Notes: generated by a model not told the origin, from the sequence alone. Counted from the stretch's first letter, positions 22,101-29,926 are shown. The stretch is DNA of 64,000 nt from Mesodorylaimus sp. YZB2_4 (GCA_030248295.1 JASANH010001213.1:930001-994000); one strand, 5' to 3'. Made by a program: numbers and translations.

Positions 22101-25092
22101 ATCGACAGACGATTCTACCACTGGCCAAGAATTAGATGAAGTTCGGGTTTGTCTGACCGATTACTGCTGTAAGTTTGGAGCTCCTGCCCTTGATCAAGCT
22201 AGTAAGACTTGTTTTTTAGTGTACTACTGGCCGGGCGTGGGTCTTCAGTTTAGGGTAAGATTGTGTGCACTTGGTTGTGTGATCGCCGCCATGCCTTTGC
22301 CTCATTTAGAGCAGCGCAGTCGATCGACTAGCCCTGGACGCCTTGACGAATGCTGTGATGGAATACCTGATTGTGCAAGTCAACGAATCGGAAAGATATC
22401 GAGCCGGTGTGCACTGGAGCAGTATCATATTTGACTGCTATTACAATCAGAAGCATTGCGATATACCCGAGTAAGCTGCCGCAGTCGTTTTTTTTGCAAT
22501 CTCTAATCGACTTTCCTAATTAGCGATTTCAACATGACTCTTAATACGAAACTGGGCAATTGTTATACCTTCAATTTTGATAGTGTCACACCAAAATACA
22601 GGGTGGATCGAACAGGCAGAATTGCTGGTAATCTCGTCAAAGATATCCCATTTTGTCAACTATTAACAGTTTCCGTTTTCAGGCTTGGCTATATGGCTGG
22701 AAAGTGTGAGCGATGATAGCCTTTGTCACACTGAAGCGTTTGGTTTCAAGATTCTGATTCATCCTCAAAGTGAATTTCCATTCCCAGATTCCTTGGGATT
22801 CAACCTGGATACGGTTTCCGTCTTGGATGTGATGCTCTTGCAGGTGAGGCATCTATGCAGCAGCTTTTGTCAGTGTGGTTCTGACATCTGACTAGCAGAC
22901 AGTAGAGTCAGATGCTCGAATATCTTCTTTAGGCAGGTAAAATGCTCGCTGTGCTTTTTATGTCCTGATTACTTGCAGTCCGAATGTCTGTTGTCCTACT
23001 GTATGGCCTTCAAATGTCGGTGTCCAAAAGTCGGGTCACCTCCGTTCATACAGTACTTGCTGGGTGAGCACTGTGGTAAAAATGCACAGGCTTGTGAATT
23101 AGGATGTGTATTCAAACGAGCAGGGGCCTGCGAGGTGTGGGACATATATACATTGAAAACGGACATAAAAATCGACATATAAATTCTTATTTCTGATTCT
23201 TGATTTGAAACCGAAGCCATTGCTTCAAATTTTGCATACCTACTGATTCATACTTAGGAATCAGGAATTAAATATTTCTGCTGTACATAACAATGGCGAC
23301 CTTTCACTTGTCATAAGGTCATTCTCAAACATAATCCTCAATCTGACTTAATCTTGCGTGACATAATCGGCATGTTTTCTGCTGCAGGAGCAATATAACA
23401 GGCTCTCCAGCCCGTACGGTGACTGTGTCAGTGATAAGACAAAATCTTATCTGTATCCAGGAGACTACTCAATCGAGGTGAGTCAGAAACATGGTGCATA
23501 TACTGGGAAAATAAGGTTATCTACGATCAGGCCTGCATGAGGACCTGCTATCAAGAAACCATTGTGGCATTCTGTGGATGCGGTGATCCAAATTATCCAC
23601 TTCCGCCAGGGGCCAAGTATTGTCTTATCGATTACAGTAAGTACTGCAGAAGCACATGGTGAGGACTATTGCCACCCTCGGGGTTTCTGCGAGGCGCCAC
23701 TTCAACAATGTAGCCGGGCTTCAAATGCTCGCTTTCTTCACCTCGACCGAACAGCAGACAGCATTTATAGCTGCGTCTATTTTCTTAACGAAAACTGATA
23801 ATGTCTTGTTTCAGAGCCTTGTGTCGACCTTGTGTATGATTGTTTGAGCAGTGAAATAGAGGAATCATGCAACTGTCCGATGCCGTGCCAGTAAGAACAA
23901 GCTTTTTGCTGTCAGAAAAGACGTATCACTTCTGACTTTCCTTTTAGCCAAACTCTCTATTACCAAGTTCAAACAAAGTCAAAGATGCGACGGATTGATT
24001 GGGAAACGGTAAAAATAAAAAATGCTTAGTGTTCTCTTTTTTACAACAGTTAAGCCGCACTGATTTCAGGATTGCTATTTCCGAAACGTGACCAATGTGA
24101 CATCGTGTTTGGATGAATTTGATGAAAGAAAGTTTGCAGTTATGAAAATATATTATGGAAACAAACGGCAAACAGTTTATGAAGAAGTGCCTGAGATAAG
24201 CGTAAGCAAGATTTGGAAGGGTTGTAGCCGGGGTTCTGGGACAGACTCCTTTGCTTGGGGCCACTTTCACGTGTTGGATATTGTAAGACCTTACGATCAG
24301 TCTCCCAACAAATAGATATACTGTAGGATGCAGTTGCTTACTCGACCGCACCGTACAAGGCATAAGAAGGAGACTGACTAGCATACCAACAGAAGGTTAT
24401 TAGTGCAACTCATGGAAACAAAAGAAGACAAGGGAACCAGTCAGCATGACCTGTACCCGATGTTGACAGAGGCCTAACAGGGCAAAGGTAATAGGAACGC
24501 ATACGACATGATTATCATACTGTAGTGCTCGAACTAGATCTTATGTTTCCCCCTTAAGCTGAAAGTATAGTTCGATGCGATGCGTCAAATAAGCTTGCGA
24601 TGCGACGTTTTAGGCACCTTTTTCATTGTCAGTTGACCCAAAAGTGCCGCATCGCACGCTTATTTGACGCAGCGCATCGAACTATACTTTGGGCTTTACA
24701 GTGTGGCCTAAATTTTAGGATATCTGAACAGTAAAACCTAAATCATAGTGCTATGGCCGTCCTAAATTTGGGGCATGTCGTAGACGATTGTGAAAGTGGT
24801 CCGTGGGGCCATGGGGATTGTTCTCCTTGCATTAGTTATCGTTACTTTTTTTGTAAGGATAAAATAGAAAGAAGCTCTTGATTTTCTTGTTTAGCTTCTG
24901 GATCTGCTGAGCGACGTGACTGGCATGGCTCAGCTTCTGATCAATATCGATGGCATTGGTGTCATGGAAATCCTATTGTTAATGGTATTCGTAATTTTGG
25001 AACTGGCCAAAATTTCGATGTGCCCAAATTTGCCTGTACCCAGTGAGCCAGTGGAACCATCTCATCACTTGCGTGTTCCAGGCTCCCATTGA
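1..25092 (+). CDS. Giant multi-CTLD / thrombospondin repeat / DEG-ENaC channel-like protein (3' part, 5' end outside window)
   Basis: Fifty exons join into one open frame of 13,971 nt (about 4,656 aa) ending TGA at 25090-25092. The start lies upstream of the window. Order: half CTLD (1-274), eight tandem units of three or four CTLDs, a final CTLD plus TSP1 repeat (21584-22168), then the DEG/ENaC extracellular core and TM2 (22220-25092). By my count there are 28 complete CTLDs plus the half. CTLDs show the WIGL core, conserved Cys pairs and many N-x-S/T sites, so the array is very likely extracellular. DEG/ENaC proteins are trimeric Na+ channels with two membrane helices. TM1 is not in the window and would have to lie upstream. 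Every exon junction agrees in phase, which argues against chance joining of two genes. The exact CTLD ligands are unknown, because the classical EPN and WND calcium/sugar residues are mostly missing. A transcript is needed to exclude two adjacent genes with a shared reading frame. Confidence 0.85.
333..3231 (+). repeat. CTLD unit 1 (exons A-B-C-D-E-F, four CTLDs)
   Basis: Exons: A 333-501, B 562-1274, C 1332-1497, D 1554-1810, E 2685-2859, F 2957-3231. CTLD1 is A plus the first half of B. CTLD2 is the second half of B, with no intron. CTLD3 is C+D and CTLD4 is E+F. Introns inside a CTLD are phase 2 and introns between CTLDs are phase 1. Landmarks are CKPGF at the start of A, CPGSFRQA in B, CPDGWAQI in C, NLARGKGM in D, DNCTAGWKQL in E and DGSNYNWTNW in F. 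The D-E intron (1811-2684) holds an inverted-repeat element, described separately. Confidence 0.88.
1867..2626. mobile_element. Inverted-repeat (MITE-like) element in a CTLD intron
   Basis: The left end reads CCTGGGCCAGGTTTCACC. The right end reads, in reverse complement, GACCTGGGCCCAGTTTCACC. Next to both ends are short repeats of the CTTGTAAC/GTTACAAG type, in opposite orientation. The element is about 760 bp with no convincing transposase frame. It fills most of the D-E intron of unit 1. The transposon family is unknown. Confidence 0.6.
3268..4487. mobile_element. GACCC-repeat terminal-inverted-repeat element, copy 1 (F1-A2 intron)
   Basis: It begins CAGCATCGACCGACCC followed by GACCC-type repeats. 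It ends with GGGTCGGGTCGGGTC repeats and GGTCGGCCGATGCTG, the inverted match. Just inside the left end lies AATTCCCGCCAAATA, which occurs inverted in copy 2 near 34520. No coding frame is seen. A second element (3873-4405) is nested in it. The flanks share ATGAA, which would fit a decayed target-site duplication. Confidence 0.6.
3873..4405. mobile_element. TA-flanked Tc1/mariner-pogo-like MITE, copy 1 (nested)
   Basis: Left end CAGTCGAGTCCGCTTA, right end inverted (TAAGTGGACCCGACTG). Both ends are bordered by TA (3871-3872, 4406-4407), the usual target duplication of Tc1/mariner/pogo elements. It is 533 bp, non-coding and AT-rich. A truncated, oppositely oriented relative is at 31719. It inserted into the GACCC-repeat element, so it is the younger of the two. 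Confidence 0.65.
4537..4634 (+). other. tRNA-like sequence (possible SINE head)
   Basis: A B-box-like AGGTTCAATTCCC lies at about 4608-4620, with a weak A-box-like stretch about 40 bp upstream. The acceptor stem pairs only in part, so this is not a working tRNA. A tRNA-derived SINE head or tRNA pseudogene fits best. It lies in the F1-A2 intron. Confidence 0.3.
4908..6968 (+). repeat. CTLD unit 2 (exons A-F, four CTLDs)
   Basis: Exons: A 4908-5076, B 5134-5846, C 5907-6072, D 6132-6388, E 6451-6637, F 6691-6968. A, C and D are exactly as long as in unit 1 (169, 166, 257 nt), and B is also 713 nt. It has the same six-exon order and phases as unit 1. Unlike unit 1, all introns inside it are short (about 50-65 bp), so it is probably the cleanest example of the full unit. 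Confidence 0.88.
7177..9475 (+). repeat. CTLD unit 3 (exons A-F, four CTLDs)
   Basis: Exons: A 7177-7345, B 7600-8309, C 8364-8529, D 8586-8842, E 8897-9080, F 9198-9475. It is the last unit that carries the C+D domain. The A-B intron is longer (254 bp) and B is one codon shorter than in units 1 and 2. The phases are unchanged. Confidence 0.88.
9476..10149 (+). other. Intron F3-A4 of the giant gene
   Basis: 674 bp between exon F of unit 3 and exon A of unit 4. Short chance frames are present. I see no domain, inverted ends or copy elsewhere in the window. Confidence 0.5.
10150..11983 (+). repeat. CTLD unit 4 (exons A-B-E-F, three CTLDs)
   Basis: Exons: A 10150-10318, B 10380-11086, E 11146-11326, F 11709-11983. 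Exon B is followed within 60 bp by an E-type exon (VNNCTSGWEQVG), so the C+D CTLD is absent. Both the B/C and D/E junctions are phase 1, so losing C+D keeps the frame. The E-F intron is 382 bp and I see no gene or clear repeat in it. Confidence 0.87.
12039..13543 (+). repeat. CTLD unit 5 (exons A-B-E-F)
   Basis: Exons: A 12039-12207, B 12260-12966, E 13023-13212, F 13266-13543. It is very compact, with introns of 52-56 bp. It has the same three-CTLD layout as unit 4. B reads FWIGVR and WKYDD in the first CTLD and IWLGLKD in the second. The close similarity to unit 4 suggests recent tandem copying of the three-CTLD form. Confidence 0.87.
15722..15789. repeat. Poly-C tract followed directly by poly-G tract
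   Basis: About 45 C (one G interruption) at 15722-15766, then 23 G at 15767-15789. The two halves can pair into a hairpin. Such tracts are common sequencing or assembly trouble spots, so the length may be wrong. It lies in an intron. Confidence 0.9.
15815..17435. mobile_element. hAT-associated repeat, fragmented copy in intron E6-F6
   Basis: 15815-16030 and 16530-16755 match, as reverse complement, the stretches 49830-49950 and 49480-49820. 17190-17430 matches 49350-49590 in direct orientation. The shared core TGGCCGAGTAGACCAGCC thus occurs inverted at both ends of the stretch 16.5-17.4 kb. At 49-51 kb the same sequence leads into a hAT-like transposase relic, so these are probably non-coding parts of that element. 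Confidence 0.6.
16124..16266. repeat. Poly-A, A-rich and poly-C tract
   Basis: A run of about 57 A from 16124 to 16180, an A/C-rich stretch to about 16238, then a C run to 16266. The A run could be a retroposon tail or polymerase slippage. No coding sequence is involved. Confidence 0.85.
18191..19773 (+). repeat. CTLD unit 7 (exons A-B-E-F)
   Basis: Exons: A 18191-18359, B 18411-19120, E 19248-19443, F 19505-19773. Exon F is 269 nt, three codons shorter than in units 2, 3, 5 and 6. It shares this length with unit 8, which suggests these two units are sisters. Confidence 0.86.
19898..21528 (+). repeat. CTLD unit 8 (exons A-B-E-F, last unit)
   Basis: Exons: A 19898-20066 (donor GTACGT), B 20120-20829, E 21011-21203, F 21260-21528. 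The B-E intron is 181 bp. It is the last full unit before the terminal CTLD-TSP1 exon. Exon A is 169 nt, as in all other units. Confidence 0.86.
21584..22168 (+). CDS. Terminal CTLD plus thrombospondin type-1 repeat exon
   Basis: One 585-nt exon, phase 1 on both sides. The first about 135 residues form a CTLD that starts CPQGWSSIGRRCY and so resembles the C+D type, but the internal phase-2 intron is absent. This CTLD keeps WNHADC near its end. The last about 55 residues are a TSP1 repeat: WSAWGPCSATC followed by Arg-rich RQRRNR and a closing VCLTDYCC. TSP1 repeats are extracellular adhesion modules. It links the lectin-domain array to the channel core that follows, and the donor GTAAGT is at 22169. 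Confidence 0.85.
22220..25092 (+). CDS. DEG/ENaC channel core and TM2 (C-terminal module of the giant gene)
   Basis: Ten exons: 22220-22254, 22310-22470, 22524-22627, 22683-22843, 23388-23477, 23531-23636, 23815-23890, 23948-24008, 24070-24201, 24895-25092. Family landmarks in order: IIFDCYYNQKHC (finger), KLGNCYTFNF, GFKILIH, PYGDCVSD, ACMRTCYQ with CGCGDP (nematode-degenerin-like), a Cys-rich thumb (ESCNCPMPC), YEEVPEIS, and TM2 starting LLSDVTGMAQ. The C-terminal tail after TM2 is about 27 residues. The pre-finger segment that normally follows TM1 (FPAVTICN-like) is not seen. The pore triplet that is usually G/S-x-S reads N-I-D. The intron 24202-24894 contains two repeats described separately. 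Nine of the ten exons are strongly supported; the first (35 nt) rests on phase alone. Confidence 0.87.
24338..24555. repeat. Dispersed ~220-bp repeat, copy 1
   Basis: It matches 59539-59755 in the same orientation over its whole length. Shared stretches include GGAGACTGACTA-like, AAACAAAAGAAGACAAGGGA, GTACCCGAT and ATGATTATCAT. It lies in the last intron of the channel module. No coding frame or clear inverted ends are seen. Confidence 0.65.
24562..24690. repeat. Foldback (hairpin) element in the last intron
   Basis: The left arm starts AAAGTATAGTTCGATGCG and continues through TCAAATAAGC. The right arm ends CGCATCGAACTATACTTT and contains GCTTATTTGACGC. The arms are about 45-50 bp and pair nearly perfectly across a loop of about 35 bp. 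It looks like a small MITE immediately next to repeat copy 1. Confidence 0.7.
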
Positions 25093-26156
25093 TGCGAGTT
25101 GCTGTGCCTGTGTTCTGTAGTGTTCATGAACCTAGTTTGATGTGACTGTTGGTATTGGTTTCTTGACGATGATTGATGTGAATTCATAAATTGTCACTGC
25201 GATTCACTTGAATCCAAAGACATGCTGTGCAAGGATGGTCAGTCGGATGTATTCTCAAACAATCAGATGGGGATCAAGGAGCATACCGCTGCGGATTTTT
25301 AGAAAATGCATGTAGAACCCAATCTCTTGATTCCCCTGTCTATCTACTGCTCCTCCGAATCATTCACCGCCACGGTCACTAGAATCGAGGATTTGCTGCC
25401 TACCTATTAGGCAAACACCAGCTTCGTTCAAATAGGTCCGGGGTATCTATTAGCTAGCGCCAGTAGTCCAGAGCAACATGTCGCGTGTTGGGTTTTGGTG
25501 GTCGGATTGACTGCTGGGCTAGCGTGGTTGACGCCCATCGCGTAGACCCGAGAGGGAGATGGAAAATGACTTCCCAACCGCATCAGGAGAAACATCACCT
25601 GGCTGTGTGACGCTGGAGATCCGCCCTCAAGAGATAAAAAACGGATCTGACCGTTAAAACTGGCAAAACGCAAATCTGGAAACTTTCCATAATGATTTTT
25701 ACAGTGGCAGAAGCCCCCAAAAAGCGCTTACGGTATGAACATTGATTCTGAAAAACAGAAATAAAAAAAATCAGTTTGCGCCAACGCCACGTATCAAAGT
25801 GCAGTACATCATGTCAAACTGACTCCCCAGCACGCAACTCAAAGTAAGCAGCACTAAAACCTTTTATCCCTGCTCACCAAGAATATACACCAAGAATATC
25901 GTCAGGCTGTGGAAGTTTTCAGTACAGAGCACGCGACTCGACACTCGACTGGTCTTCTGATTATCTGATTTCAATAATGCAATAAGCGTATGTTATTTCT
26001 TTGCGTTGTCTGCTAGCGAGCGGTGATGACTTTACATTGCGCGTAATGCGTATAAGGCTGTGAATGTTATTGTTTGAAATCACTGTTGGGTTCAGTTTGA
26101 ACGTGTTGCCGATACCTTGGGCTTACACTACGTTGGGTGCCTACAAGATCATTGCG
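25093..26156. other. Spacer between the channel gene and FBXO7
   Basis: No gene is seen. A 26-bp sequence containing GTCAGGCTGTGGAAGTTTTC (25901-25920) recurs at 26396-26415 inside the first FBXO7 intron. An AATAAA at about 25760 is rather distant to serve the channel gene. Confidence 0.5.
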
Positions 26157-28551
26157 ATGAAGCTACGAGTGAAATTCGCCGGGCGTGTGTTTCCGATCGA
26201 TCACATCGACGAATCGATATCGGTTGGCGACTTTAGGGCCATCATCAGTTCTATGTTGAACGTGTAAGTAAAGCTTATTATACTTATATGTACAGTAATA
26301 CATTACAAGTATATAACCACGTAGTACATAGCATGTGCTTACATACTTTGTGGTTACAGTATTACCGGCTGCGTTGTTGCTAACCAAATGTGATCGTCAG
26401 GCTGTGGAAGTTTTCAGTTTCCTAAATTCATACCTAAGTCATTTTAGAAATTTATAAGGCGCACGGCTTGACTGATTTGCTGTTCTGTAGATACGTTCCT
26501 ATAGAGCAGCATTGATTACATATATCAAGGTTCTTTGCTTGTTTCAGCGAGCACTTCTCTCTGAGCTTGAATGAACGCGATTTCTTCGATGATGCGGACA
26601 AATTGTCAAGTACGCTCAAAGAACAAGGCGTGGTGAATGGGGACACGGTGTACGTCGTGTCGCGCCAAGGAAATTCGAATGCGGTGACTCAAAATTTGTC
26701 TGCGAAACACGCCAGCCCAGTTCCGATGTCAACAAGCACGAAACCGAAGCCCGCCGCGACCGGTGTAGAACCAGTTGCGTCGGCCCGAAATGCGGGAATT
26801 GGAGAACTCGGTCGAGGGAATGACTCGAATCGATCTGGTCAGCAAAACGGAAGTTACAAAATGATAGTTGACGAAGTACAACCCCGCTCGGCAGTGGAAG
26901 CCGTTGTCGTGTGCATCCATTCGCTTTTGGTCGACGAAGGATTCCAGGCGGTGAGTGACATTGCTGTGGCTGGTTTGGGCACTTTGACATTAGTTGATAC
27001 GTCTTGTGTTTTGCAGACCAGCGCCCCAGATACCAATATAAAAGGGCTTCCATCGAATTGGCGCCAGGGTCTGCAGTTTAATATTGTTCAACTCGAGTAT
27101 CGTCACCCAAATTCTTTGGTCCCTCTTCAAATTTCGCTTTTGGTGCAAGAACAAGGCGCTCGGACATTTACAGCCATCACGGCCAGTTGTGTCATTGGGG
27201 ACAGTTCGGAAATTCGCAAGTTTGATCTGCTGTTGAAAAATTATTTTCAAGAAACGACGAGTAAACCTCTTTTATATATGGCTTGACACGACAGGGTTTA
27301 TATACAAGGCTGGAAAACCTGGGAGGCGTGGGAAAATCCACGTCTCCCAGGTACCTAAAATTAGGAAAAACTGAGAAGTTGCATTTCGAGGTTCTAAATT
27401 TTGAATCCCCCCATGTACTTGTTGATTATGCTGGAGGTTAGTAAGTCAGTTAAGGTTGATTGAGTAGTCGTGAGACTGTGAAAATAAATTAGAGAAAATC
27501 ATTTTCCGCTCGTTGTATAAACCCTGCACGATTAATTTTCAAATCTTTTTTCAGGCGCCGAGTTTAAAAGTGCCGACGGACCGGCTCAATTATGCCAACA
27601 ATTGAAGAACGAACTGATCGAGCAGTTGAGGAATCTCGTTGTCGGATGTAAGTTTGGATTTTCCTCTTTCTCAGCTTTTAAATTTTAGTCAAGGATTCGC
27701 CATTACTGAATCTACCCTTTTCGACCCTAGCTTTTAAATTTTAGTCAAGGATTCGCCATTACTGAATCTACCCTTTTCGACCCTAGCTTTTGAATTTTAG
27801 TCAAGGATTCGCCATTACTGAATCTACCATACGACATGAAAACAAGACTTATTCTTCGCTTACCCATCGTCGCTTTCCGCAAGTTGTCCGAAACGTGCAA
27901 GGAAATGAAGAAGCTGTGGGACGATGAAGCCGTATGGAAAAAATTGTTGTTGCGAGATTTTGGCGGTAAGTGAATTTTCGTTGCAGCTTTTTAGCGCGGT
28001 TTTTTGTTGTTGATTGCGGTTTTAGATGAGGCCGTATCGGCAGCTGAGCGGGCTTCTACGAAATACAAGGACGCGTATCAAACGCGATTTCTGCAGAGGA
28101 AAGAGATTCGTCAAAATCGTATTCGACCAAATATTTGGCCAAATCCGAATCCTCCACCCGGAGTCACCAACCCGTACTCTGATTACTACCCAGCCCCGCC
28201 TCGCGGGCCTGTGCCTGGTATGGTAGGAGGCGGATATGACGTCAATCCGTTAGGCGGGCTTCCTCTAAGTAGGCAGTTTTATGTAGCTGTGTTGCTTTTG
28301 CAGTAATAGGTCACGTTTTAGCTCGTCCGTCCGGTCCTTGGTATCCTGGATCAGATCCAGGATATAATCCGTATTCTCCTGGTGCTCCGAGGCAACCGTT
28401 CGGGCCTTCGATTCGACCTGTGTTGCCCTACGATCCGGACGCTGGCTTGTATGGACCGAGGCCGCCTGGACGTCAGCCGGATCCTCGCAATCGATTTCCT
28501 GGCAACCCGTTCGGTGGTGGCCCGTCGTTTCCTGGTGGAGGATTTCTGTAA
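26157..28551 (+). CDS. FBXO7: F-box only protein 7 (Ubl - FP - F-box - Pro-rich)
   Basis: Exons: 26157-26263, 26548-26950, 27017-27260, 27555-27647, 27801-27965, 28026-28268, 28322-28551. They give 494 aa, close to the about 520 aa of vertebrate FBXO7. Domain order: ubiquitin-like N-terminus (MKLRVKFAGR to DTVYVV, residues 1 to about 80), a Ser/Thr-rich linker, the FP domain shared with proteasome inhibitor PI31 (about 125-255), the F-box (LPYDMKTRLILRLPIVAF, about 295-345) and a Gly/Pro/Arg-rich tail. FBXO7 is the substrate adaptor of an SCF ubiquitin ligase, and its FP domain binds PI31. The start at 26157 matches the MRLRVR-type start of the family. An in-frame ATG at 26070 or earlier is less likely. 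Oddities are a triplicated splice acceptor before the F-box exon and a 66-nt intron that is itself in frame. Confidence 0.88.
27673..27840 (+). repeat. 56-bp tandem repeat (three copies) spanning a splice acceptor of FBXO7
   Basis: Starts at 27673, 27729 and 27785, period 56 bp; the third copy is incomplete. Each copy holds the same TTTTAG acceptor and the first codons of the F-box exon. Only the third acceptor (exon start 27801) keeps the frame open. Using the first leads to a stop at the next TTTTAG. Confidence 0.9.
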
Positions 28552-29218
28552 AGTGCCAGTGATGTACGCATGATGAATGAGGAAGCAACGTCAGCTGGTG
28601 AGGGCAGGAGGGTATGCGGGCTGTATATATGTTTTTACGACCGACTGATTTTCGGTGACTAGTGATACGGGCGATTAGATTTCGTGCTTTGAAAATGTTC
28701 CGACGTGTTCTTTCGAAGAACACCAATACTGACGTAAATACACGAGTAAATTCTAAGCTTTTGTGTTTATTTTCAGTGAGAATTGAGGTTTTTTCGACTC
28801 AAGCTTGGACATACAGTAACTTTTGACCTGGGTTAGTTGGAAATGTTTAAAGGAATCTCCTTCCCCAGGCAATACTGCCTGGTGCACAAGAGCTGCAAAT
28901 AACAAAAAATACTTGGATTTTATCGACGCAGGATTACTGGAGAGGGAAAACTGATGGGCAAATCCGCACAAAATTGTTTGACAGTTTGGCATGACCCTGT
29001 ATTCGATGGAGCACAATAGCATGGACAAACAGGCAGCAGTTGAATTTGCCGCATTTTTGCGTACGAGCTAATGTAACCTTGCAGTCGTCCGTACGACATT
29101 ACTACATTGTCTGCTAGTAGCGGCAAATTGAGCACCGCACATTTTTGATTGAGTTGTGAAAGAATCATTTTTCTTCTTAGCAGTATGTACTGTAGAAAGC
29201 CCTAAAACTATTTGAAAA
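28552..29218. other. Spacer between FBXO7 and TSR2
   Basis: 667 bp. It holds the FBXO7 3' UTR and the TSR2 promoter by position. No clear TATA box, poly(A) signal or repeat stands out. Confidence 0.4.
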
Positions 29219-29812
29219 ATGAAAATACCGGCTCAATTTGAACAAGCTGTTTCCAAGTTATTCGCGCATTGGGACGTGCTCGATCACGCAGTTTCGTCCC
29301 ATTTTGGCGGTGTTCACAGCAAAGAGAAAGCGGAATGGATTCCAACAGCAGTAGTAGATTTTTTCGCTCGAAACGCCGATTTGGAACCTTTCGAAGTGGA
29401 ATCGTTTGTAAGTGAAATTATGGATAACGAATTCGATCTATTAGTTGAAGATGATAGTTTAAAACGATTGGCGAAACAGTTATGTCGGTGTTTCGCATGG
29501 GCTCGTGACGATCGATGCCAAGAACTTAGCGATTTCTTAGCCTCTTTGAAACCTTTGCCTCCACGATCGACGAAAGCTGTTGAAAATGAGGACGAAAGCG
29601 AGAGCGAAGACGAAAGTGAAGATGACGATGACGGCGAGCAGGAGCAAAAAACGGAAGGAAAACCAAGACCCGCAAAATCGGAGACGTCGATGGATAACCA
29701 AGGCGCAACAGCGAAAGAAAAGGTGAAGACTCGGAACCCTTCGAAACCCGAAAATATTCCAGTAGTCGACGAGGATGGCTGGACATTAGTGGTCGGAAAA
29801 AAGAAACATTAG
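29219..29812 (+). CDS. TSR2: Pre-rRNA-processing protein TSR2 homolog
   Basis: A single-exon frame of 197 aa. The N-terminal half (about residues 1-105) is the conserved TSR2/WGG fold: FEQAVSKLFAHWDVLDHAV near the start, then WIPTAVVDFFARN and the Leu-rich LAKQLCRCFAW stretch. A very acidic middle (about 120-142, mostly Glu/Asp/Ser) follows, then a Lys-rich part, and the C-terminal hallmark DEDGWTLVVGKKK. TSR2 escorts ribosomal protein eS26 and is needed for 20S pre-rRNA processing in small-subunit assembly. The size fits the family (about 190-205 aa). A poly(A) signal AATAAA lies at about 29921, 110 bp downstream. Confidence 0.9.
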   Translation: MKIPAQFEQAVSKLFAHWDVLDHAVSSHFGGVHSKEKAEWIPTAVVDFFARNADLEPFEVESFVSEIMDNEFDLLVEDDSLKRLAKQLCRCFAWARDDRCQELSDFLASLKPLPPRSTKAVENEDESESEDESEDDDDGEQEQKTEGKPRPAKSETSMDNQGATAKEKVKTRNPSKPENIPVVDEDGWTLVVGKKKH

Positions 29813-29920
29813 ATGTTATCACGATATGAAATTGAGATTTGTTTCTTGTTAGTTTGATCGAGTGGCAACTAAAAACTCTTAGCATTTCACCTTTTATTCG
29901 TTTCTGGCTGTGAGTAAAAG

Positions 29921-29926
29921 AATAAA
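29921..29926 (+). terminator. Poly(A) signal for TSR2
   Basis: AATAAA 109 bp after the TSR2 stop codon, in an AT-rich 3' region. Confidence 0.5.

Noticed and set aside
21736..22434. A 232-residue open frame running past the TSP1 exon
   Set aside because: It reads through the GTAAGT donor at 22169 into intron, and past it loses all TSP1/ENaC similarity. The spliced model keeps phase with the channel exons.
26064..26156. An earlier FBXO7 start giving about 31 extra hydrophobic residues
   Set aside because: The ubiquitin-like domain normally starts at the very N-terminus with MxLRVR-type sequence, which matches 26157.
26157..28551. Proteasome inhibitor PI31 (PSMF1)
   Set aside because: The FP domain is shared with PI31, but the ubiquitin-like N-terminus and the F-box identify FBXO7.
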